NCBI GenBank assembly: GCA_002401525.1
Contig: NVTH01000006.1
Location: forward strand, 4,799-11,702
Direction: 5' to 3'
Origin: Moraxellaceae bacterium
GTDB lineage: Bacteria > Pseudomonadota > Gammaproteobacteria > Pseudomonadales > UBA3067
DNA: 6,904 nucleotides
Part shown: positions 1 to 5,051 of the stretch, piece by piece
Layout: each line of letters starts with the position of its first letter
Position numbering within the stretch: the stretch's first letter is position 1
Notes under the pieces: model-generated
The model's database searches: none
The model's input: the letters and a program-made list of their open reading frames with translations, nothing else
What the model was told of the DNA's origin: nothing
Translations under genes and position numbers: made by a program

Positions 1-749
<749 letters not shown>

Positions 750-800
750 CTAATTCCATGAATAAAAAGGGTTGAATTTTACAGCTCATCAATCAAAAAC

Positions 801-1292
801 TTATAAGCTTAATACTTTTTCACCACGACCCAAACCGGAGACACCGCTTCGAACCACTTCGACAATAGGCACGCCACTCACCGCCTCGACAAAAGCATCC
901 AATTTATCGCTAGTGCCTGTCAACTGAATGGTATAAAGAGTACTGGTGACGTCCACAATCTGTCCCCGAAAAATATCGGCAGTGCGTTTTAACTCGGCTC
1001 GTTGAGCGCCCACTGCTTTCAGTTTTATCAGCATTAACTCACGCTCTAGATGAGCGCCTTCAGTGAGATCCACAAGCTTAACGACTTCCACAAGCTTATT
1101 AAGCTGCTTAGTAATTTGCTCGATGGTGCTGTCATCGCCCACCGTGGTTAACGTCAAACGTGACAAACTTTCATCGTCTGTGGGGGCCACCGTCAACGAA
1201 TCAATGTTATAGCCCCGCTGGGAAAACAATCCCACAATACGAGACAACGCACCGGCCTCATTCTCCATCAAAATGGAAATAATTCTACGCAT
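801..1292 (-). CDS. ilvH: Acetolactate synthase III small (regulatory) subunit
   Basis: This is the regulatory subunit of acetolactate synthase; it binds the IlvI catalytic subunit, raises its activity and mediates valine feedback inhibition. At 163 residues it equals the E. coli IlvH length and aligns with it from the first residue (MRRIISILMENEAGALSR). An N-terminal ACT domain spans about 2-80. N11, G14 and N29 (in SQRGYNIDSL) are present; substitutions at such positions in E. coli IlvH give valine resistance, so this subunit should be valine-sensitive. The C-terminal domain includes AHLERELMLIK and FRGQIVDVT and ends in SGVSGLGRGEKVLSL. The ATG lies 2 bp after the ilvI stop, and its Shine-Dalgarno GGAGGG (1302-1307) lies inside the end of ilvI, so the subunits are probably translationally coupled. 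Databases may label it ilvN. Confidence 0.97.
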   Translation of the reverse strand: MRRIISILMENEAGALSRIVGLFSQRGYNIDSLTVAPTDDESLSRLTLTTVGDDSTIEQITKQLNKLVEVVKLVDLTEGAHLERELMLIKLKAVGAQRAELKRTADIFRGQIVDVTSTLYTIQLTGTSDKLDAFVEAVSGVPIVEVVRSGVSGLGRGEKVLSL

Positions 1293-1294
1293 GC

Positions 1295-3016
1295 TCAGCT
1301 GCCCTCCGCCTTACTCAATACCATATCGTTAATGGACTTCCCTGCAATTTGCATGGGATATACGTGCTCATTGGGATCCACGTAGATATCCATAAATACC
1401 AGCTTATCTTTCATTTTAAAGCATTCAATCATAGCGTCTTCGAGATCCTCATATCGATCCACTCGAATCCCCACATGCCCGTAGGCTTCCACCAACTTAG
1501 TAAAATCAGGCAATGAATCCATGTACGAATGAGAATGACGTTTCTCGTAATGAAGGTCCTGCCACTGCTTCACCATGCCCAACGCTTGGTTATTAATATT
1601 GATAATCTTAATCGGCAGATCATATTGCTTACAAGTAGACAGCTCCTGAATATTCATTTGAATACTGCCTTCTCCAGTGACGCACACCACATTCTCATCA
1701 GGAAGCGCCATTTTAGCGCCCATTGCAGCAGGCAGACCAAAGCCCATGGTTCCTAAGCCACCGGAATTAATCCACTGCCGAGGACGGTTATACTTGTAAT
1801 ACAACGCCGCAAACATTTGATGTTGGCCTACGTCCGAAGTCACGATGGCATCGCCTTCAGTGACTTTATAAAGCATTTCCACTACTTGCTGAGGCTTCAT
1901 CAACTCAGTGTCGCTTGGTTTTATTTTCAAACAATCAACCGCACGCCACTCATCAACCTGCTTCCACCACGCTTGCTGGGCCGCTTGATCAGGCTCAATG
2001 TTCAACTGCTTCACCGCCTCAATCATATCGGTAAGCACTTGCACCACAGGCCCAACAATAGGAATGTCAGCACGCACGGTTTTTGAGATCGAAGCAGGGT
2101 CGATATCAATATGAATAATTCTCGCACCAGGGCAAAATTTTGCGGGGTCGTTAGTCACCCGATCATCAAAGCGTGCGCCCACCGCCAAAATCAGATCAGC
2201 GTTTTGCATCGCATTATTAGCTTCATAGGTGCCATGCATTCCCAACATGCCCAGGTATTGCTTATCCCTGCCATCAATACAACCCAGCCCCATTAAGGTG
2301 TTGGTTACTGGACAACCTAAGCGATGCACTAAATCTCTCAACAGCTCAGACGCATTGCCCTGAACTACACCCCCGCCCGCGTAAACGATGGGGCGCTTGG
2401 CATTCAAAATCTCTTCGGTTGCCTTCTTAATTTGCCCCGCATGGCCGCGTAATACCGGCGTGTAAGAGCGCATTTTTACACTGCTCGGATACTGATACTC
2501 ATATAAATCAGCCGGATTAGTAATATCTTTGGGGACATCCACCACCACAGGTCCGGGACGTCCCGTACGAGCGATGTAAAAAGCCTTTTTAATGGTGGAG
2601 GCAATATCTTCGGATTTTTTAACTAAAAAACTGTGTTTTACAATCGGCCGAGACACGCCCACCATATCGGTTTCTTGGAATGCATCCCCACCGATTAGAT
2701 GTGTCGCCACTTGCCCAGAGATGACCACCATTGGAATTGAATCCATGTAAGCTGTGGCAATACCAGTAATCGTATTGGTAGCACCAGGACCGGAGGTCAC
2801 CAATACCACTCCGACTTTACCCGTGGCACGAGCGTAGCCATCAGCCATATGGGTGGCAGCTTGTTCATGACGAACAAGGATATGTTCAACCGCTTTTTGG
2901 CGAAACAAAGCATCATAAATATGCAATGCGGCGCCGCCAGGGTAACCAAAAATAACATCGACACCTTCGTCCTCTAAGGAACGAATAAGCATGTCAGCAC
3001 CAGACAGTAATTCCAC
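1295..3016 (-). CDS. ilvI: Acetolactate synthase III large (catalytic) subunit, GTG start
   Basis: This thiamine-diphosphate enzyme condenses two pyruvates to acetolactate, or pyruvate with 2-ketobutyrate to acetohydroxybutyrate, the first common step of Val/Leu/Ile synthesis. It has 573 residues, the usual length. The ThDP pyrimidine domain (about 4-170) has FGYPGG at 23-28 and the catalytic glutamate E51 in [16 protein letters not shown]. The middle domain (about 190-330) includes the loop GARFDDRVT. The ThDP-pyrophosphate domain has GEG at 448-450 and NN at 475-476. The metal motif therefore reads GEG rather than the commoner GDG; as I recall, Pseudomonas-type IlvI is the same, so it is not evidence of loss. 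The start is [17 protein letters not shown] aligns with the E. coli IlvI N-terminus (MEMLSGAEMVVRSL), and AGAGGA precedes it. It is first in the ilvI-ilvH-ilvC operon. Confidence 0.97.
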   Translation of the reverse strand: MELLSGADMLIRSLEDEGVDVIFGYPGGAALHIYDALFRQKAVEHILVRHEQAATHMADGYARATGKVGVVLVTSGPGATNTITGIATAYMDSIPMVVISGQVATHLIGGDAFQETDMVGVSRPIVKHSFLVKKSEDIASTIKKAFYIARTGRPGPVVVDVPKDITNPADLYEYQYPSSVKMRSYTPVLRGHAGQIKKATEEILNAKRPIVYAGGGVVQGNASELLRDLVHRLGCPVTNTLMGLGCIDGRDKQYLGMLGMHGTYEANNAMQNADLILAVGARFDDRVTNDPAKFCPGARIIHIDIDPASISKTVRADIPIVGPVVQVLTDMIEAVKQLNIEPDQAAQQAWWKQVDEWRAVDCLKIKPSDTELMKPQQVVEMLYKVTEGDAIVTSDVGQHQMFAALYYKYNRPRQWINSGGLGTMGFGLPAAMGAKMALPDENVVCVTGEGSIQMNIQELSTCKQYDLPIKIININNQALGMVKQWQDLHYEKRHSHSYMDSLPDFTKLVEAYGHVGIRVDRYEDLEDAMIECFKMKDKLVFMDIYVDPNEHVYPMQIAGKSINDMVLSKAEGS

Positions 3017-3026
3017 TGAGCGCGAA

Positions 3027-3032
3027 TCCTCT
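3027..3032 (-). promoter_or_regulatory. Ribosome binding site for the ilvI GTG start
   Basis: AGAGGA on the minus strand lies 10 nt before the GTG at 3016-3014. The spacer is a little long and the start is GTG, so initiation may be only moderately efficient. The site supports the GTG because no ATG lies near it and the family N-terminus begins exactly there. Confidence 0.65.
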
Positions 3033-3059
3033 ATTGGATAATCAAATAAATTAGTATTG

Positions 3060-3083
3060 CCCGCTCTTTAACGCCCCTGCGGG
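3060..3083 (-). repeat. GC-rich inverted repeat just upstream of the ilvI RBS
   Basis: CCCGC (3060-3064) and GCGGG (3079-3083) form a 5-bp GC stem with a 14-nt loop. It is the last stem before ilvI and lies about 28 nt upstream of the Shine-Dalgarno. On the minus strand it is followed by CAATACTAATTTATTTG, AT-rich but not a T-run, so termination is not evident. Confidence 0.3.
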
Positions 3084-3191
3084 TCAATTCGACACGCATA
3101 CAGGCGAAAAATAATGACAATGACCCTTCAAACGGGTTCTGATTAACGCGTGCTCACTGGTACGTTTGCGTACAAAGAGAGGGCCTTCCAT
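3084..3191 (-). CDS. Possible 35-codon leader ORF upstream of ilvI
   Basis: ATG at 3191 opens a 35-residue frame starting MEGPLFVRKRTSEHALIR and ending HCHYFSPVCVSN, with the TGA at 3086-3084, 67 nt before the ilvI GTG. I do not recognise it. The nearest purine-rich run (AGGAAAGG) is about 16-18 nt upstream, too far for a normal Shine-Dalgarno. Branched-chain residues make up 7 of 35, not enriched. Its stop falls within TGACCC, one of the elements that could pair alternatively in the leader. It may be a regulatory leader peptide or chance. Confidence 0.2.
   Translation of the reverse strand: MEGPLFVRKRTSEHALIRTRLKGHCHYFSPVCVSN
3160..3173 (-). repeat. Tight GTACG/CGTAC hairpin in the ilvI leader
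   Basis: GTACG (3160-3164) and CGTAC (3169-3173) form a perfect 5-bp stem closed by a 4-nt loop. It lies inside the 35-codon leader ORF. Confidence 0.35.
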
Positions 3192-3229
3192 AGGTGAACA
3201 AAGAAAACCTTTCCTGCGCGGTATCTCTC

Positions 3230-3246
3230 AGATAGGGTCGCTATCT
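3230..3246 (-). repeat. 6-bp inverted repeat in the ilvI leader
   Basis: AGATAG and CTATCT (6 bp, perfect) flank the 5-nt loop GGTCG. The loop shares bases with the AGGGTC element that could pair instead with 3122-3127. Confidence 0.3.
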
Positions 3247-3255
3247 AGAAGTTTT

Positions 3256-3286
3256 CCAAAAGCTAAGGGAATTCAATTGCTTTTGG
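3256..3286 (-). repeat. 8-bp perfect inverted repeat in the ilvI leader
   Basis: CCAAAAGC (3256-3263) and GCTTTTGG (3279-3286) form a perfect 8-bp stem with a 15-nt loop; the loop itself contains the short palindrome AATTCAATT. This is the strongest stem in the leader. No U-run follows it on the minus strand, so it does not look like an intrinsic terminator; it could be a structural stem of a leader RNA or a protein-binding site. Confidence 0.45.
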
Positions 3287-3335
3287 CCGCCGACCCGGTT
3301 GTTAGCGCGTCTACACATAGTTGACCTTGCCGCGA

Positions 3336-3368
3336 TCAATCCATCAATACTGGATTAAGCAAAGCCAT
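3336..3368 (-). CDS. Possible 10-codon leader peptide (MALLNPVLMD)
   Basis: This short ORF begins about 20-25 nt after the predicted transcription start and reads MALLNPVLMD, with three Leu and one Val in ten residues. Such composition would suit a branched-chain amino acid attenuator, but four of ten is only modestly above background. The nearest purine-rich stretch upstream (GAGGTGGG) lies about 9-13 nt away. Its 3' half overlaps the 6-bp inverted repeat at 3338-3356, so ribosome position could affect that hairpin. No coding statistics are possible at this length, so treat it as a candidate only. Confidence 0.15.
   Translation of the reverse strand: MALLNPVLMD
3338..3356 (-). repeat. Hairpin-forming inverted repeat in the ilvI leader
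   Basis: AATCCA and TGGATT arms (6 bp, perfect) flank a 7-nt loop. It lies inside the putative MALLNPVLMD ORF in the leader. The short AT-containing stem means weak stability. Confidence 0.3.
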
Positions 3369-3397
3369 GCATCCGCACCCACCTCGGCGAACCGTCG

Positions 3398-3425
3398 ATT
3401 TTGACAGATATGAAATCGTTGTCAA
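3398..3425 (-). promoter_or_regulatory. Candidate sigma70 promoter for the ilvI-ilvH-ilvC operon
   Basis: On the minus strand a consensus -35 TTGACA (3425-3420) is followed by 16 nt and the -10-like CAAAAT (3403-3398, 4 of 6 consensus bases). AT-rich DNA lies just upstream (about 3428-3458), where an UP element or activator sites could sit; E. coli ilvIH is Lrp-controlled from upstream sites, but I cannot assign an Lrp box here. The -35 hexamer is also one arm of an inverted repeat, so the promoter may overlap an operator. Confidence 0.4.
3401..3425. repeat. Inverted repeat TTGACA-N13-TGTCAA
   Basis: Perfect 6-bp arms (3401-3406 and 3420-3425) flank 13 bp. Extended outward to 9-bp arms, 8 of 9 positions still match (ATTTTGACA against TGTCAATAT). 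Centre-to-centre spacing is 19 bp, about two helical turns, as expected for a dimeric regulator. Because each arm is a -35 consensus, the repeat also offers TTGACA to both strands, but the plus-strand -10 (CAATAT at the same 16-bp spacing) is poor. Confidence 0.35.
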
Positions 3426-3489
3426 TATGACTGAATTAGAATTAACTAAAAATTGAACTAGTCATAGGCGCAGCCTCAGGGGGTTACGC

Positions 3490-3495
3490 TATAGT
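3490..3495 (+). promoter_or_regulatory. Candidate -10 box for the DUF4124 gene
   Basis: TATAGT matches five of six -10 consensus bases and is oriented toward the plus-strand gene. No convincing -35 lies 16-18 bp upstream, so it is weak or activator-dependent if real. It sits inside an imperfect inverted repeat (GGGTTAC at 3481-3487 and GTAAACCC at 3494-3501, one bulged base), which could be an operator. Confidence 0.2.
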
Positions 3496-3522
3496 AAACC
3501 CGCTAAACATCTGAAAACAGAG

Positions 3523-3542
3523 CCCCCCCCTTGGAGCAAGGG
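3523..3542 (+). repeat. C8 tract merging into a CCCTTG/CAAGGG hairpin
   Basis: Eight consecutive C (3523-3530) run into a perfect 6-bp inverted repeat, CCCTTG (3528-3533) and CAAGGG (3537-3542), around the 3-nt loop GAG. The right arm and loop hold GGAGCAAGGG, the only Shine-Dalgarno-like sequence before the mini-ORF at 3552, so the stem could mask it. Homopolymeric C tracts are prone to slippage. Confidence 0.5.
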
Positions 3543-3548
3543 AACTAG

Positions 3549-3593
3549 ACTATGCTGAAATGCACTATGCTGAAGTACACTATGCTGAAATAC
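3549..3593 (+). repeat. Three tandem 15-bp direct repeats
   Basis: ACTATGCTGAAATGC, ACTATGCTGAAGTAC and ACTATGCTGAAATAC lie head to tail at 3549-3563, 3564-3578 and 3579-3593, differing at one to three positions. The unit length is a multiple of three, so copy-number change would keep the reading frame of the overlapping mini-ORF. A 15-bp period is not a whole number of helical turns, so binding sites on one DNA face are less likely. Confidence 0.9.
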
Positions 3594-3629
3594 AGTCACT
3601 TGGCATTTAATCTTTCGGTCATGACGTAG
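3552..3629 (+). CDS. Possible 25-codon upstream mini-ORF with MLK(C/Y)T repeats
   Basis: The tandem repeats translate as MLKCT-MLKYT-MLKYS, followed by HLAFNLSVMT and a TAG at 3627-3629. GGAGCAAGGG lies upstream with about 9 nt between AAGGG and the ATG, a usable Shine-Dalgarno. The ORF is in the same frame as the DUF4124 gene, whose proposed ATG lies 24 nt after the TAG and lacks its own good Shine-Dalgarno, so translational coupling is possible. Each repeat supplies its own in-frame ATG. I do not recognise the peptide; it may be a regulatory uORF or a chance product of the repeat. Confidence 0.25.
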   Translation: MLKCTMLKYTMLKYSHLAFNLSVMT

Positions 3630-3653
3630 AAATGCCCACGGTCCTCATTAAAG

Positions 3654-4193
3654 ATGGCGAATAAGCCTCACCAACTCACTGGAATCCATGTGAATCATCC
3701 TCAATGCCACCGATCTATCAGTTACTGGGGTTCATTTTTGGTATTGCTCTGCCTGTGGGCCGGAATGGCCTTCAGTGGATTAAGCTACGGCGCTGAAAAG
3801 TATTATAAATGGGTCGACGATAAGGGCGTCACTCATTACACAAGCTCCCCCCCTAATTCTCAAAAACAGACTGAGATCATTACCACATCGTCCACTCAAT
3901 CCTCCGACGCAGTTAAATCCAAAGAAAAATTAAAGCGCACCAGAGAAGCCTTAAACTTAGCGCTAGAAGAAAGAAAAAATGCCGGAATCCTTTCGCCGGA
4001 AGAAGCCAAAAATCTAGAAATTCGTGAAAAAAATTGTGAAATTGCCTCGACCCGGCTAAAAAACCTACAAGAGAATGTGCGGCTTCGAGAAAAAATGGAA
4101 AATGGCGAGTACAAGGTAATCACCGAAGACAGCAGACAAACCCGCATTAGCAGCACTAAAAAACAGGTTCAAGATAATTGTGGCGCGAATTAA
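3654..4193 (+). CDS. Exported DUF4124-domain protein of unknown function
   Basis: This 179-residue protein has a hydrophilic N-terminus, a hydrophobic stretch at about 25-43 and a plausible signal-peptidase site after YGA47. Immediately after it comes a DUF4124 signature, YYKWVDDKGVTHYTSSPP (50-67). Residues 88-150 are highly charged and probably helical or coiled-coil. C128 and C176 are the only cysteines in the mature part and could form a disulfide in the periplasm. DUF4124 proteins are common in gammaproteobacteria and have no established function. The start is uncertain: ATG 3654 has no clear Shine-Dalgarno, and GTG 3690 (codon 13) would give a more typical signal-peptide length. From memory, a DUF4124 gene also sits next to ilvI in Pseudomonas, so the divergent arrangement may be conserved. 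It converges on the copper genes with 16 bp between stops. Confidence 0.85.
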   Translation: MANKPHQLTGIHVNHPQCHRSISYWGSFLVLLCLWAGMAFSGLSYGAEKYYKWVDDKGVTHYTSSPPNSQKQTEIITTSSTQSSDAVKSKEKLKRTREALNLALEERKNAGILSPEEAKNLEIREKNCEIASTRLKNLQENVRLREKMENGEYKVITEDSRQTRISSTKKQVQDNCGAN

Positions 4194-4209
4194 AACAATT
4201 TAACCGCAT

Positions 4210-5010
4210 TTAAAGTAAGACTTTTCGCCCCAATATCATCACCGCTACACCACTCACAAAAGCCAACGCCCACGCCACCCAATCGTCCATGCCAAAAGAA
4301 TAGACATCCTGCCGCCAAGCCCGAGTTAAGCCTGGGATACTAGGCAAATCCCCCCCTCCCGTGCCAACCACTAGCTGCGCTTTCATGCCCTTCTCCATGT
4401 GTTGGGCAATGTCACAATGAATCAAATAAGTGCGGTCATCACTGGGCACAATGAACGTACCGGTTTTAGTGGCGCCGCCGGCCGCCTCAAGGTGAAACAT
4501 GCCTTGGGGATAAAGGTATTTAGGGAGCTTATGGACCATCCACTGATGCCGAATTTCATCCTCATTAACAAACGTCACCACAATCCGACTACAGGGCTCC
4601 ACCCTCAGTTCATGCTTATCCATCCCAAAGATTGAACCCGCAAAAGGTTTCGCGTAAGCCGTCCCTGCGCGCACAGTAATTGCGTAATCCTTTGAGATTT
4701 CATTGCAATCCTCTGGCAATATCGAATCATTGCTATTCATCACCATGCCTTCGGCATCCAAAGTCATGTTGTGATCAGCATGCCCTGCGTGCATAGAATG
4801 ATCCATCCCAGCACTCATGCCTTGATGCTGACTATGATCCATCATTTTGCCATGCCCAGAATGATCCATGGGTTGTTGAGATCCAGATCCCTTCATGTTC
4901 ATATGCTGGCTATGATCCATCACTGACGGCTCCTCCGCAAAGGAAAAGCAAGCAATCCCCAGCCACATTAAAGCTGAGATAAAGGTCAATAGGGCGCTCT
5001 TTATTTTCAT
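4210..5010 (-). CDS. Met/His-rich, membrane-anchored cupredoxin (blue copper protein)
   Basis: This is probably a periplasmic type 1 copper protein tethered to the inner membrane. Residues 1-25 look like a signal peptide (cleavage near SFA-EEP); C21 follows G-I-A, a poor lipobox. Residues 31-82 form a metal-binding-like linker with 10 His and 10 Met, including MDHS at 31, 48, 57 and 69. The cupredoxin domain (about 105-216) has likely type 1 ligands H155 (NEDEIRHQW), C199, H204 and M209; the C-x4-H-x4-M spacing resembles rusticyanin and auracyanin. A hydrophobic helix at 244-261 followed by RK gives a C-terminal anchor with its tail inside. The gene starts 41 bp after the multicopper oxidase stop, with AAGG 10 nt before its ATG, so the two are probably one operon. 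It could pass electrons or copper to or from the oxidase. No recognised gene name. Confidence 0.88.
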   Translation of the reverse strand: MKIKSALLTFISALMWLGIACFSFAEEPSVMDHSQHMNMKGSGSQQPMDHSGHGKMMDHSQHQGMSAGMDHSMHAGHADHNMTLDAEGMVMNSNDSILPEDCNEISKDYAITVRAGTAYAKPFAGSIFGMDKHELRVEPCSRIVVTFVNEDEIRHQWMVHKLPKYLYPQGMFHLEAAGGATKTGTFIVPSDDRTYLIHCDIAQHMEKGMKAQLVVGTGGGDLPSIPGLTRAWRQDVYSFGMDDWVAWALAFVSGVAVMILGRKVLL

Positions 5011-5051
5011 AATAGGTAAACCTTAAACCCAGAAATTTCGATTTATAGCCG

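Larger units (their letters stand above)
3017..3397 (-). promoter_or_regulatory. Long untranslated leader of ilvI, candidate cis-regulatory RNA
   Basis: If transcription starts just downstream of the candidate promoter at 3398-3425, the ilvI mRNA has a leader of about 375 nt, unusually long. It contains perfect inverted repeats at 3338-3356, 3256-3286, 3230-3246, 3160-3173 and 3060-3083, and two short ORFs (3336-3368 and 3084-3191). GACCCT (3234-3239), AGGGTCA (3121-3127) and TGACCC (3081-3086), read on the minus strand, allow alternative pairings. Amino-acid operons are often controlled by such leaders, but I see no classic GC-rich hairpin followed by a T-run before ilvI. The function is inferred, and short repeats of this size can arise by chance. 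Confidence 0.35.

Noticed and set aside
1670..1672. IlvI metal motif GEG instead of GDG, considered as a defective site.
   Set aside because: Glu can replace Asp as a metal ligand, the surrounding residues are fully conserved, and as I recall Pseudomonas-type IlvI has the same sequence.
3113..3134. Attenuator-like ACCC/GGGT hairpin before an ATTATTTTT run on the minus strand.
   Set aside because: The stem is only 4 bp with a 7-nt loop, and the T-run starts more than 8 nt after it, so intrinsic termination is unlikely.
3241..3318. Minus-strand 25-codon ORF (starting MCRRANNRVGG) in the ilvI leader.
   Set aside because: It has only a weak AAGGT-like site upstream, unremarkable composition, and overlaps the 8-bp stem; nothing distinguishes it from chance.
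4184..4231. Possible bidirectional terminator between the convergent DUF4124 and cupredoxin genes.
   Set aside because: Only a weak 5-bp AT stem (TTTAA/TTAAA) and a distant GCGAA/TTCGC pair with a loop over 30 nt are present, with no GC-rich stem plus T-run.
4945..4950. Cupredoxin as a lipoprotein anchored through C21.
   Set aside because: The residues before the Cys (G-I-A) lack the Leu/Val/Ile usually needed at -3, and a better signal-peptidase I site (SFA-EEP) follows; a C-terminal anchor is present anyway.
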